DNA from: Carya illinoinensis
Taxonomy: Eukaryota > Streptophyta > Magnoliopsida > Fagales > Juglandaceae
DNA: 64,000 nucleotides
Assembly: GCF_018687715.1 (NCBI RefSeq)
Contig: NC_056760.1
Location: 41,453,501-41,517,500, forward strand
Direction: 5' to 3'
A model generated the notes under the pieces. That model saw only the letters and a program-made list of their open reading frames with translations. It did no database searches and had not been told where the DNA came from. The number at the start of each line of letters is the position of its first letter. Position 1 is the first letter of the stretch. Shown piece by piece: positions 24,483-35,920 of the stretch. A program made the position numbers and the translations under genes.

Positions 24483-25823
24483 TCAACACCTTTTAGAAAC
24501 TTTTGTCTTTGAAGTATATATCTGTTGGCAAATGACACAGTGATTTGAGATTAAACTTTCCATGACGCTTCCCTCTTCGATTGCTAACCTGTTTGTTTGC
24601 CTGTTCCATAGGTGAACCCCATAAGTCTCCCCATTTAGCTGAAGCAGCTTGGCTTTTACCCATTTGGAACTGGCCTGGTTTTTCGGTGCCTGGAAAAGCC
24701 CGCTGATCCTAAGCCAATCCACCGGATAGAAGGCCTTTGATGGCAAGACTGTGAAGTTGTAACCAGGTCTCCTCCTTACTCTCCCAACCACCCTGGAAAC
24801 CAAATAGGGACCATTATGCCCCCATTTATTCCCATCAAATGTGTATGCAAACTCCTGCATAAATTTGAACAGAAGTGGATGATTCATGTCAAACGCCAAG
24901 AATGCGTTGTTTAACCTGTTCCATTTCTTGGACTCCATATCCATGCTCTGTGCTCCAATTGAGTTCTTTAACCCAGTAAGAGGTTTCAGCACAATGAAAT
25001 CGGTGTCCATGTAAACACCTCCATACTTGTATAAAACTGCAAGTCTCAACAGATTGGATAGATTCTGAGCTAACGGAATCTCGCCGGGGTCCTTTTCCGC
25101 CCTCCTAATCCCTTTAAACCAAGCTTTGGCCGGCGTGTTTTTTAACAGAAATGGCAAGTCCGGTGTCACTGCGACGACTTTGAATCCCCGGTCAAGGAGC
25201 GGTTTTAGAATCATGTACCCTCTTGCAGAGTCCATGCTTTTTGACAGAATCATTAAGCAGCCTCGAGGGTGAGACTTGAAAAGGCTATCCATCGTCAAGA
25301 ACTCTCTATGCCCAAACGACCTTGCCGGGGAAATCCATGTCATGAAGAAGTGAGCCTCGCAGTCATGGTTGAAGAACTCCAGAACCCGACCATGAAACAG
25401 CCGTGTGATGTTGTTTGACTTGAAAATGTCGAACTTTGATAAATTTTCCCGCAACCAAGCAATCCTTTCTTCTTCTGTGACATTCAATGGAGGAACCGGA
25501 AGATCCTTTTCATCGTCAAGTACTTCTACTTCACGTTGATCACCAGTCTCTTCTTGCATGGAACGTATTTGAAGGAGTCCGATACTCGATCTCAGTCGTC
25601 CTAATTCGGTTCTTTCATGAGCCGCCAACTCGTCGACGATTTGCTTATCGGAAAAAGTACGAGACTGGTGGGAAATCTCAGAGGCGATGCTGTCGGTGTA
25701 GATGATAAAGATCAACGCAGCAAACGTTATGGTAGAAATGATTCGCAGTTTGGTACGGCTAAGGCTGAATACCTGGGAATCAAACATCTTAAAATTCTCT
25801 GTAAATTTCTTGAGTCTGACCAT
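24483..25823 (-). CDS. GT32-family glycosyltransferase (alpha-1,4-glycosyltransferase-like), single exon, 446 aa
   Basis: A type II Golgi membrane protein by layout: short basic N-terminus, one membrane anchor at about residues 27-43 (LRIISTITFAALIFIIY), then a stem. The sugar-binding DXD domain spans about 153-290 (HFFMTWISPARSFGHREF; NLLRLAVLYKYGGVYMDTDF, with D273-T274-D275 as the metal/nucleotide-sugar ligand). The C-terminal Gb3-synthase-like domain (about 316-440) contains WGHNGPYLV and YGVHLWN. The fold family transfers a sugar from a nucleotide donor. Plant members are often named lactosylceramide 4-alpha-galactosyltransferase-like, but substrate is generally unproven, so I give no symbol. 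The gene is uninterrupted, as is common for this family in plants. The start is the first ATG; the next Met (residue 13) would keep the anchor too. Minus-strand TATA-like sequence lies near 25915-25940. Confidence 0.93.
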   Translation of the reverse strand: MVRLKKFTENFKMFDSQVFSLSRTKLRIISTITFAALIFIIYTDSIASEISHQSRTFSDKQIVDELAAHERTELGRLRSSIGLLQIRSMQEETGDQREVEVLDDEKDLPVPPLNVTEEERIAWLRENLSKFDIFKSNNITRLFHGRVLEFFNHDCEAHFFMTWISPARSFGHREFLTMDSLFKSHPRGCLMILSKSMDSARGYMILKPLLDRGFKVVAVTPDLPFLLKNTPAKAWFKGIRRAEKDPGEIPLAQNLSNLLRLAVLYKYGGVYMDTDFIVLKPLTGLKNSIGAQSMDMESKKWNRLNNAFLAFDMNHPLLFKFMQEFAYTFDGNKWGHNGPYLVSRVVGRVRRRPGYNFTVLPSKAFYPVDWLRISGLFQAPKNQASSKWVKAKLLQLNGETYGVHLWNRQTNRLAIEEGSVMESLISNHCVICQQIYTSKTKVSKRC

Positions 25824-27390
25824 CGTGTGAGAGTTTAAAGAAGCAGCAACAAGTCACGTAGAGAAAAAACTACCTCCAGAAGAAATTTCATGCCACTCAG
25901 ACCAAAGTTAATCTAAATATATTGAAACATACATATATATAATCCCACAAAGACTCTGATGATGTTTCTAATGTGAACAGCCTTTCTAGTTAATGTTGTC
26001 GAAGCTCTGTCAGCAAGCCTTTGTGATGGGCCGATGGCTTTGAAAGTCTTGATCAGAAGTCTTTTCTTTTAATTATGATTTGAGTTTTATATATTTATTT
26101 ATTTTTATTTCTGGGTAAATGTCAAGTCTGGACGATTTAACATTAGAGCATGACATGGAAGTACTTGATTCTTTAGCAAGTTCAATAATGCTGAATTTAG
26201 AAAATAAAATAATTTGCCAAATGAAACGCACTCGTTTTTTATTTTTCACAATTATTTATCTTTGAATTAAATTAATTATTAGATGCTTTCCAAGAAGGAG
26301 CTGTTGTGGGGTTTTTATAATTTTAATGCGTTTGGATCTATTCATGTGATTTCTAATATTACTTAATTTCCTGTATCAGAAAATATTTATGCTTATAACT
26401 GTATCAAGTTGTGCCACATTTCTCTCAACAGAACTTAGACCAAGGATAAGATAGATATAACACATTCTGATTCAGTTAGCATAAGATAAATACACTCTTT
26501 TTTATTTTAATTATGCCTTATAATTTTAATTTTTTTAATATTTAGTCATGTTAGAATATTTGTTAAGATCTTTATTAAATGAGTTATTATATTCTCAAAT
26601 CGGTACGTAGAGCACCCGATGTACATTATTTAAATAATAAAATTTAATTTTTAAAAATTATCTTTTAAATCAAATTATATACATCACGTAAAACATGCAT
26701 GGTATAGAAGACTTAGTATAACATTATTATATATTTTAGATTAAATGGATGATTCTTTCACGTGGAGTTGTATAATGGGATGATTGATTTTTCAAGATTT
26801 GGATTGCTCCGAGCACTCCCAATGGTTTGTGTATATTTCCTTCATAATATATCATTAAAACTCACTTTTTTTATTTTAGTTACTGATTTTTATAAGATAT
26901 TATACATCAATTTATCTATTTTTTTTTCCTCCATATCATTTCAATATTCTTTTTAAATATCTTATTAATTTTAAATATTATTTCTAACTATCAATGAATT
27001 TATAATATCTACATATAGTATGATATTATTTCATCCTATACACAAAATAAAATAAAATAATCATAAGCAAAAAATTTAAAAATTAAACTCAAAAGATGAA
27101 AAGAAAAAATGTGACTATTAATTATTCCAAAAATGGGAACCACATGGGACCAAAATAGGCTAATTCTTTTTTTATTTTTTTATTTTTTTGGAATTGGAAA
27201 GAACGTGATGTACACTTTATTAATACCTAGTTAAGAGCAAAATGGTAATTTCAGGCTTCTAATATTAGTTCTGGAATGAGGTCAGCGTCAATGACAGTTT
27301 GGCCACGTTCTTGATTCTTTGGTATTTACTACAGTGGATGTCAGGAAAGTCTTTGCTTCCCCTGAAGGTTTATCGCCTTTTAATCATATT
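25824..27390. other. Gene-free interval upstream of the GT32 gene
   Basis: It includes the promoter side of the glycosyltransferase gene. Beyond about 26050 it is AT-rich and lacks frames with coding character. No repeat borders could be defined. Confidence 0.45.
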
Positions 27391-27398
27391 GTTAAGTA

Positions 27399-28221
27399 TA
27401 GGGCTGTAAATAAATCAGTTTGTTCGATAGTTCATTTGGTTAAATTTGAATAGAACTCGATTCGTGAAAAAAAAAAACTTATTCATTAAAGCAGATACTT
27501 GCTCGATTTGTAAATAATACATACTCGACAAAATTTGACTCGACTTGACTAAGGCTCGTTTAGACTCGCTCGTTTATGCTCGAGTCGACTCGATTAAAAC
27601 TCATTCATATATTGATAAATATATACATACATCTATGCATGTATATATGTATTAACTAATAATATAAGCATATCACTTTTATAATTAAATATATAATATG
27701 TATTCTAATTACTTATGTTTATATAATAAATATACTTCATAGATATATTTTATAATTTATATAATAATTAGTTGATAAAATTTAATAATTTCATATATTA
27801 GTATGTGATAACCATATATGAAATAGATATATTCTATTATATTAAGTATATGTATTAATAATATATGTATGCATATAATATATTGTTATTTTGGATAAAT
27901 ATCAACTAGTTAGATATTAATTATTTATAAATTTTTTAAAATTTTTAAATTTAATATAGGTTCTACTTGTTAGTTGTATAAATTTAATATTAGTTATTAT
28001 TTATTTAATTTATTAATTATTAAATCTTATTAAAAAAAACAATTCAAACTTAAGCTCGGCTCGAACTCGAACTTGTTTATGGGATGAGCTCGATCTCGAG
28101 TTGAGATTTTAGCTTATCGAGTCAAGCTCAAACAAAGAATTAAAAAAAATCTCAAGATTGAGCTCGAGCTCGAGCTCGACAAGCCAAAACTCAGCTCGAC
28201 TCAACTTGATTACATCCCTAA
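27399..28221. mobile_element. hAT-like non-autonomous element with GCTCGA subterminal repeats
   Basis: The left end is TAGGGCTGTAA; the reverse complement of the right end is TTAGGGATGTAA. Flanks are GTTAAGTA (27391-27398) and CTTAAGTA (28222-28229), an 8-bp direct repeat with one mismatch, as expected for hAT insertion. Subterminal DNA is rich in CTCGACTCGA, GCTCGAGTCGACTCG (left) and GAGCTCGAGCTCGAGCTCG (right). The core is AT-rich and non-coding. No transposase. Confidence 0.65.
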
Positions 28222-28775
28222 CTTAAGTAATCAGCCGGTTAACAGTAAATATTATAATAAATACAAATTAGGTGTCTGAAATGTTCTCATTCTCCTCCGC
28301 GATCCATGTTTTTGTTAGAAACCAATTTATTTCAATTCACACTTGGTCCGAATTAATAAATTATTATTATTATATATGAATAGATCAGATTATGAAGTGT
28401 AGATTAGCTTAAAACTTGAAAATTTCAGTTCTAATATCACGTAAAATCGTTATTGATTGAATAGACTTTTTTAAGAGATGATTTCAACACGTAAAATATA
28501 TAATTAATCAGAATAGAGTAAATAGTTAAAATTTAAGATTTGAACTCATGATCTTTATTTTAATATCATATAAAATTATTATTTATTTGAAAGTTTTAAC
28601 TTAATAAAAAAATATATATTTAATTATTTATATTATATTCTTAATAAAGATAAACCATTTTGTATTATAAATGACTATATATAAGTAATTTTAAAACATT
28701 TTAAGAAATCAATTTCCGTCAAAACAAATTAAATGCAGTTATAGTTTCTTTTTTCCTAAGGAAATTACCATACAA

Positions 28776-28807
<32 letters not shown>

Positions 28808-28810
<3 letters not shown>

Positions 28811-28980
28811 AACGTTACGTACACAATCGTAAAATACGTAAATATTAAATAATTATTTTTTAAAAAAAAAGTGAAGTTTATGATTAAAAAATTAATTTTT
28901 TTTTATGTAAATTTTATATTAATTTAATTTAAAAAAATTATATAATATTTATATAATTTATGATTATAAATATTATTTTT
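28808..28980. mobile_element. AT-rich MITE, family B copy 1
   Basis: It begins AGTAACGTTACGTACACAAT and contains CGTAAATATTAAATAATTAT, a poly-A patch, GTTTATGATTAAAAAATTAA and TTATGTAAATTTTATATTAA. The other copies share the same order. It is non-coding and borders are approximate. Confidence 0.5.
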
Positions 28981-29535
28981 CACGTATAAAATTAGATTTA
29001 TTACGCAGAATCTGTAGACCCTCACCGACAAGATCTTCAAATTATAAAACAAATTAATGTCTTTGATGATGTTAATATATCGGATATTAATCGAACCTGA
29101 ATATATCGGATGTTAATCGAACCTGTAAATTTACTCTTAAATATATAAATAATCTTGCATTAACTGAGAAGATTATTAATTACATTTCAGAGGACTAATA
29201 AAAAGAAGAGGCCGATCGAGAAACAGTACGTAGTACCATCCAAAATTGAGCACGAGTGATCATTCAATTTCCACGTTTACGGTTCATGATCAATCGTGAT
29301 CAAATAGAGATAATTATAAGAGCCATGAATCTTCTTGGTGCAGCACTGTTTTTCCTGTGTATTTATGATGGGCCTACGTACGTCTTATCATAATTTAATG
29401 ATTTAGACTGAAATAGGACATGATTGTGAAGCTATCATTGAGAATTAAATTAAATTTAACATAAAATATCTCCTAGAATGATATATATAAAAGTTGGAAA
29501 GCCTGATAGGTTTTTAATTTGCATTTATATTTATG

Positions 29536-29700
29536 AGTAATATTATATATAATTGTAAAGTATGTAAATATTACATAATTAATTTAAAAAAATGAGAGTT
29601 TTGATTAAAAAATTATTATTTTTATATAAATCTTGTATTAATTTATTTTTTTTCAAAAAATTACACAATATTTATACAATTATAATTATAAATATCATTT
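29536..29700. mobile_element. AT-rich MITE, family B copy 2
   Basis: It begins AGTAATATTATATATAATTG, then TATGTAAATATTACATAATT, GTTTTGATTAAAAAATTATT and CTTGTATTAATTTATTTT. It aligns block by block with the copy at 28808-28980 in the same orientation, about 730 bp away. Confidence 0.5.
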
Positions 29701-30247
29701 TTTAATTATTAAATGTCTCAAACATGTTGAGACAGTCAACACATAAATTAGTCAACCCCATGCTTCTAATTTATCTCCTTTGATTCCCAACATAAGTACT
29801 TCAGAATCTAGAAAATGATCAATTAATTGTTTGGTAATCGAAATTTTCTGTAACTTTTAAAGTTCTTGATTTATTTCTTTTAAATATGTTTTGTGTTGAT
29901 TATATAGTTTTGTGAAAGCTGGTTACAGAATGAGAAGCTGTTTGGAAAAAAAAAAAAAAGATTCTTGAGATGTATTTCAATGTTGAAATTTGTGAAAATA
30001 GGTATGTACAATTGAAAATCTCTTTGTACACTTTCTTTATTAGGGTCGTTTTCTTGAGTTTTTCTTTTGGACAATGTTAGGTTCATCGAGAAAGGGATCG
30101 TTCATCGAGACATCAGTTCATCGAGAAATAGGTAATTAATATGATACGTTTTATCATTCAAGTGATTGACATATGAAACAATTTAAAATACATTATATTA
30201 ATAAGTATAATTTGAAATGACAAATCTAAGATAAATAATAAAGTAAT

Positions 30248-30402
30248 GTTATTCATCATCTTCTTATCATCCAAACCATGATGTGGTATTAGATAATTAG
30301 AGATTATTTATTATATTGACTCGTAAATTTATCATCTAATATCATATTATAAGATGATAAAATGATAATAAAAAAATAGATGATGAATAGATTTTTTCTA
30401 AA
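30248..30402. mobile_element. Small MITE with TATTCATCATCT inverted ends
   Basis: The left arm TTATTCATCATCTTCTTATC and right arm GATAAAATGATAATAAAAAA plus AGATGATGAATAGA form an imperfect inverted repeat of about 30 bp around a 90-bp AT-rich centre. Non-coding. Confidence 0.5.
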
Positions 30403-30819
30403 TAACAACCTATCCTCTTAAATAAATTCTTACTTTCCCAAAGTCTCTGATTGCACAACTGAGATGGCGATAAGTTCTTTGCTGGTGCGGGGATGGAGCA
30501 ACAGAAGTTTCTAAAAAATAAAAGAAAAAGAAATATAGATTCTATAATTTCCTTTCAAGTGATCATGCTTATCGATCGGACTACGTACATTCTTGTTCTT
30601 CTCGTCTTTAACTTGTTGCCGTAATGAAAAATACATTCCGTTAAGTGAAGCAAAATAGCAAGGCAATGGGCATTGTAAGGCAAGTATTCCGTATCATTAT
30701 CGTGACTTACAACGTTAGAAATTTATAATTAATTAATTTCAAGTAATTCGGACACAGTGGCCTGTTCGGCGCGCACAGCGAGTGATGTGTTTATTTGGAG
30801 GTTAAAATAAGAGAAATAA

Positions 30820-30981
30820 TAATTACAGTTATGAGTATATAAATATCGTGTAATCATTTTAAAAAAATAAATAAATATCGGATTCACATGAAAAAATATT
30901 AATTTTTAATAGTAAACTTTGCTCTTTTTAAAAATAACTACACGACGCTTGTACATTCTAAAACTATAGTTAAGATTACTC
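30820..30981. mobile_element. AT-rich MITE, family B copy 3
   Basis: It contains ATGAGTATATAAATATCGTG, a poly-A patch, GATTCACATGAAAAAATATT, TTTTTAAAAATAACTACACG and a terminal AGTTAAGATTACTCTTA. The block order matches the copy at 50281-50435. Confidence 0.5.
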
Positions 30982-31657
30982 TTAAATTAATAATTAAGCC
31001 ACGTATAGACTATAGCGATGTAGCTTTGTCTATTATATATTTTAGTTTAAGACTCAATAATACGGAATTAGTTGAGATGTCTATCTATCAGCAACCATTA
31101 TTTAATCAACATTTTCATATTTATCTAATAAGAGAATTATAATAAACTCTAACTCCGTTCCAAATACCTACTGCTTATAGATAAAAAAAAAAAAAAACTC
31201 ATCCTCAATTCGAGCTATTAATCTATAGTTTATCTCATTGATTAAAAATTCCACTTGCTAGATTCACTAATTATTAAGAAGAGTCTAGCTCACACTTCAA
31301 TGAGTGTTAATATATAATATAAATATTAAGAAATTATTTCTTTTTATCAACTTAAGTTTTTGGAGTAAGTGCTGACCTCACGTGCACAATTACGTGTAAT
31401 TTCTCTATCTATTATCAATTTGTGAGATAAAGTATCACCATTTTACCCATTTTTATTTTCCTTTTTCCAACTATATATATATATATATATATGTATGTAT
31501 ATTTATATATGTGATATGGAGAAAGGAAAGGATGGAATTGAAATTAATATGATCTATATTTATCTCGGTAATTTAATACTTATTAATATCATTTTAATGC
31601 ATGGGTAAACTAATTTAGGTTTTTCTTGAATAAGTGAAATATATAGTAATAGAAAAA

Positions 31658-31818
31658 TCTAGTTATAAGCATAATTACATATTAATATGTGCATAAATCT
31701 AATATGATTGGTCAAAAAGTAGATCTTATTAAAAACAGTACTAATTTAAATTTTAAATATAAAAAAATTAATATTAATATGTAAATTAGTACGTAATTTT
31801 ATTTATACGTAACAAAAT
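31658..31818 (+). mobile_element. MITE, family D copy 1
   Basis: The core TGATTGGTCAAAAAGTAGAT followed by CTTATTAAAAACAGTACTAA is nearly identical to the reverse complement of 39411-39571. The ends (GTTATAAGCATAATTACATA ... TATACGTAAC) are imperfect inverted repeats. Non-coding. Confidence 0.55.
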
Positions 31819-32538
31819 TTATATATTGTATATATATGCACCCGCCGGCCACTTGTGTTATTAATTCACGTAAGAATCTGGTGTCTGGTGGCATGATTTG
31901 ATGCGTAACACCGCCCGCCGGCAATCTTGTGATCCCCATAAATTATATAAATGATTTAGCAGTACTTGGGACAGTAGACTTGTTTAATTTGAATGTGTTA
32001 ATATTAGTTACAGTATATACTTAATAATTAAAATATATATGGTGCCTCAAAGCACAGCACGTGTAACGTACGACGTCGTCACGATAGCCTAACTTATAAG
32101 TAGATATATAATTTGTTAGTACCGTTTACTAATGAACACTACTTTTCCAGCTTTGCTGCAAGTTTCATGCAACCACAGCAAGGTCTTCGATCTGCATTAT
32201 ATTATTAATTCCCAGGTCATGAAAGGCCGACATGATCAATGCCTTCCAGCTATATTTATTTTTCAATAACATTTTCTTCAAACAAATTACTTCATTCGCA
32301 CGAAGCATGCTGCATGCAGTTTGATAGATATTAGAGAATATATAAATCATTCATAGTGGGGATAGGCGTAGTGCATCATCAAGATCTGCACATATGGGAG
32401 AGAATTGTGGAAAGCTTTGCTTGAATTAGAAGAGTTATCACCACGTACATGCAGGAATAAAGCTGGGATCGTCAGATCCTAGACTAATATATATCTATAT
32501 AAGTTACTAATTATCTAGTACTGGATGGATTTTCCTAA

Positions 32539-33596
32539 GGTTGGGTTTGGTTAGCCAATTTAACTTAATTCAATTCAACTCATCTCATCTAATCATTCTA
32601 ATTTTTTCAACTTCCAACCAGGGCTGTTCACCCGACCCGAAAACACATATTCCGACCCGAACCGAGAAAGCACACTTTCGTTTAGCCAATTACCCGCTTA
32701 ACTGATTATCCAATCTGGTATTGCCTTCGAAACGATCGGTTTTCCGACCCGACCCATCCTTTAAAAAAAAAAATTAAGATCAATATATTAGTTAATAAGT
32801 TGATTACCCTTCTATATAAAAAATAAAAATCCTTCAATATATTATTTTTTATGTGAATAGAAAAAATACATTAAAGGATGAGACGTGCTTGATGCACGCA
32901 TGCCCAAGTATTGAAATCAATCTATAATTAAATACGTTGCCTTCAGTTTTTATCCTTATTTGGTGGGTGTGCCAAATCACAAAATAAAAAATTTTCTTTC
33001 CTCTTGGTCGTAGCAGAGCCAGAAGCCCCCTGAAACATCCAGATAATCGAGCAAATATGTTTTTCTCCTTTGTGGAAGGAGTAGAGCAACAAGTGCGTAG
33101 CTTGGCGGTAGGTGTTGAAATATGGTGCCAAAAAGTGCATAGCTTGCCCCTAAATGGCCGATCTGCTAGAGTATGAGAAAATCCTCAAGCTGTTCTTCGT
33201 TCCCGTTTGGCGGTGGCGTGGGAAAGAGCCCCTCATGCACTGCAACAATTGCAACATTTTCTTCCCTCCCTCCTTCTCCTTGCCGCCAGACATTTCATTC
33301 TTAGATTCGGTTAACAGGTATTGATCGATTCAACCGAATTATTTCGGAATTCAATCGGCACACTTCCGCTTCCTCCCCGTTTCTATTCGGGTCGGTTAAT
33401 TCGGGCCGAAAACTTTGGAAGCTTTTGATCGGTTTGGACGAGTGGTTAAAATGTACAGTCCTACTTCCAACATAAAATATAATAAATAATTTATCTTTTT
33501 TAAATTTCAATTCAACTTTTTCAAATTTTAAAATAATAATAATATTAAAAAATAATATTTTAAATTTTTATCTCAACTCAAGTCACTATCCAAACT
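32539..33596. mobile_element. Harbinger-like MITE interrupted by a hAT-like element
   Basis: The outer sequence is a member of the 58027-58378 family: left GGTTGGGTTTGGTTAGCC and CAACTCATCTCATCTAATC, right TCTCAACTCAAGTCACTATC then CAAACT. Both outer ends adjoin TAA (32536-32538 and 33597-33599), as for the TAA target of that family. The hAT-like element 32619-33463 sits inside it, splitting TTTTTCAACTTCCAAC from ATAAAATATAATAAATAA. Confidence 0.65.
32619..33463. mobile_element. hAT-like non-autonomous element, 845 bp, perfect 8-bp target duplication
   Basis: The flanks CTTCCAAC (32611-32618 and 33464-33471) are identical. Left end CAGGGCTGTTCA and right end, reversed, TAGGACTGTACA match at 9 of 12 positions. 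Subterminal DNA has CCGACCCGA repeats at the left (ACCCGACCCGAAAAC, CCGACCCGACCC) and GGTCGGTTAATTCGGGCCG at the right. The interior has a 65-codon minus-strand frame (33140-32943) that I do not recognise. No transposase. Confidence 0.8.
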
Positions 33597-33599
33597 TAA

Positions 33600-34381
33600 A
33601 TATATATTTTTTTTATCAAATTTAATATATATATTTAACATGCAAGTGCATTTTTTCACTTTGAAATTGAAATTTAAATATTTTAGTTATTATTTATCAT
33701 GAGTAATGATACCACCGCGTACATTCATAAGCATTTCAAAGTACCCCTCTTATGCTTTTGGGCTGCACATAATGTTACTTCCGAAAACGAAAACAAAAAC
33801 AAAAAAGGTACAGCAATGCATGCCAAAATTACGAGGGCCCAAATAGGCAATTAACAGGGTACTACTGTACCCAAATTTGATCCTCGAAAGTATTACCGGC
33901 CAATCAGTAAGGATTTTGAAGCTTAGTTGGGTATATATGTATCTCCGCATACAGCCTGCAGAAGTGTGGGGAAAGACCCAAGCTTTGTGGCAACAGCAAA
34001 GGGCTCAACAGCGGACAAGGCTAACTGAAAATCAAACACATCCACAATAACATCACCCACATCCATGGGAAACCAATGGTACTAAAATGTGAAAATTGAG
34101 ATAAAAGTTGAAAGTCGAATAAAATATTATTAAAATATTTTTTTTAATATTTTTTTTTTTAAAATTTAAAAAAGTTTAATTATTTATTTTATTTTGTGTG
34201 AAAATTTAAAAAAATATTAATGATAAAATGAGATAAGAATGGTTATGAAAATAAACAAGATCTAATGTTAATGCATTATCAAGCTGAAGTAACTACATAC
34301 CATGTACAAATGCAACCTAATTCTAACTGATCAGTTGGAACTTGAAAAGAAGAAAATATATTAATGCATGATCATGAACCT
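33600..34381. other. Gene-free interval next to the UGT pseudogene
   Basis: It contains a worn AT-rich block at about 34086-34262 similar to the Harbinger-like MITE interior (GAATAAAATATTATTAAAAT; AATGATAAAATGAGATAAGA). No coding sequence recognised. Confidence 0.45.
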
Positions 34382-34535
34382 TCACATCCCAAAGGGTCCA
34401 ATATTGTTTCCTGGCATAGCCTTAATATAATCAACCATCCACGCGAAGCAAATGAAGCAAATCATGAAGATCCACCGTGAAGATTCTCTTTCTCACCTCA
34501 CTCTTCTCTTCCATCAAACATTTTACCACTTTCTC

Positions 34536-34985
34536 TGTTACAGATAAAGTTGATTGGCTCGAGTCCATTGAAAATCTATCACTAATAATAAGATAAGAGA
34601 TAAAATCAAGAGATAAGACAATGGGAGACAAGCCGAAATTGGTTAACTCAGATACAAAAAGGTGATATTGACATAAGGCAAGTCAGACACAACTACTTTA
34701 AAAAAGGAAATAAACCTCTATAAAAGGAGGAGATCTCTACAAATCTACGAACTCTCTACAACTTCTCTATGCCCAGCCTCCTCCATGTACAGTGACTCCA
34801 AATGATCTTCTCTCAAATGAGGCATCATCTTCAACTTCTCAAAACCCTAATTTCCATCATTATATTGAGAGATAAGCGAGGTTATGAGAGATTGTAAAAT
34901 CATCATCATAGTAAATTTCGCTCCCAAACAACTCGTAGATGTAGGCTTTTATGCTAAACCGCATAAATCCTTCTCTCTCTCTCTC

Positions 34986-35034
<49 letters not shown>

Positions 35035-35204
35035 TTATATTTATTTAATTACTAATTCTCATGGATATATGCTTGAGCACTTTATTGACGCCCAAACCAT
35101 CTTGAGCCTTTTGGGTTTTATCATTGTAGCCCAAATCACTTTTGTGATTCAGAGATGACTCTTTCCTCCCATTCTGGCCTATTGTGCAAATTTACGCATC
35201 AACA
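34536..35204 (+). mobile_element. Solo LTR (669 bp) inserted in the UGT pseudogene
   Basis: It starts TGTTACAG and ends CATCAACA, so it has TG...CA ends. Flanks are TTCTC (34531-34535) and TTTTC (35205-35209), a 5-bp target duplication with one change. Removing it and one flank joins GAGATT and GAGAAAGTGG, restoring the UGT-like EIEKVVKCL reading across the site, which fixes both borders. Inside on the plus strand are CTATAAAAGGAGG (about 34714), AAACCCTAATTTCC and a (CT)n tract. A diverged relative lies at 20382-20845. No internal retroelement domain remains. Confidence 0.8.
34972..35032. repeat. (CT)n microsatellite with one interruption
   Basis: About 60 bp of CT repeats interrupted once by CG, inside the solo LTR. 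Confidence 0.95.
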
Positions 35205-35920
35205 TTTTCAATCTCTTAATCATTCATGACAATCTCACCATCATATCTAGTTATAATCTAGTTTTGACTCCACTACTAGCCCCAGATCCCCCCCATCTCA
35301 AATGCACTCATTGTTTTGTGTACACCATGCCACTGACTCTCTAAGATTGAGTTCCACCAACAATGTGACACAAACCCTACGATGGCTTTATGGGCCAAGA
35401 CTTGATCCACATGTGAAGCCCGCCCACATATTATCCCAATTTCTCTTATCCTTTCCAAGAACTCCTATAGCAATATCTCTTACAGATTCTTCTGTAGGCA
35501 TGGCACACTTATCATGTGGGGTGCGCAACATATTGATCATAGGAATCGATAGCCACTTCACTCAAGCCTATATATGCAAGTGCGATCTTTTTCAATTGGG
35601 GTGCAACAAAACTCAAGCTGTAAGAAGAGCACTGATGCAACAAGGGCTGATCATCGAGCCACTTTGTTGATCCTCTCGTGTTTGTCCTGATAGAAACCAT
35701 AATGTGTCTAAACCTTGAATTCAATCATGGGTCCAACAAGAGGTGTTCCATCATCCAAAAATGAGCTCACCACATGGGACTCTAGTCTCCAGCTCAAAGA
35801 ATTTGTTGATGGTAACACCAATGGTGCCTTGGAACTTTCTACCATGTTTCTACGTGGTAATGTATCAACCTTCCTTGCTGAAAAGAAAATGCCTAGTATT
35901 GTGGAATATGCCCTTCTCTA

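Larger units (their letters stand above)
28230..32535. other. Gene-free, MITE-rich interval
   Basis: No gene is supported. Long TA runs occur at about 28783-28806 and 31471-31492. A 27-bp direct duplication (TATATCGGATATTAATCGAACCTG type) lies at 29076-29126, and three GTTCATCGAGA copies at 30080-30130. Individual MITEs are listed separately. Confidence 0.5.
34382..35920 (-). pseudogene. UDP-glycosyltransferase (UGT71-like) pseudogene split by a solo LTR
   Basis: Minus-strand remnants run in order. About 35905-35760 gives KFQGTIGVTINKFFELE (compare the ETKGI.VNTFLELE region of group E UGTs). 35700-35600 gives STKWLDDQPL. 35458-35300 gives the PSPG box, [20 protein letters not shown] then [18 protein letters not shown], with the usual leading Trp replaced by Arg and the HCGWNS Gly replaced by Trp. 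About 35255-35210 gives RYDGEIVMND. After the inserted LTR, 34535-34480 gives EKVVKCLMEEKSEVRKR, and 34435-34382 the C-terminal VDYIKAMPGNNIGPFGM and stop. Frameshifts and in-frame stops occur throughout, and the N-terminal half is missing. UGTs of this type glucosylate small secondary metabolites or hormones; this copy cannot. Confidence 0.8.

Noticed and set aside
35302..35670. 122-codon plus-strand frame [16 protein letters not shown]...
   Set aside because: Antisense to the UGT pseudogene; its apparent coding character comes from the real frame on the other strand.
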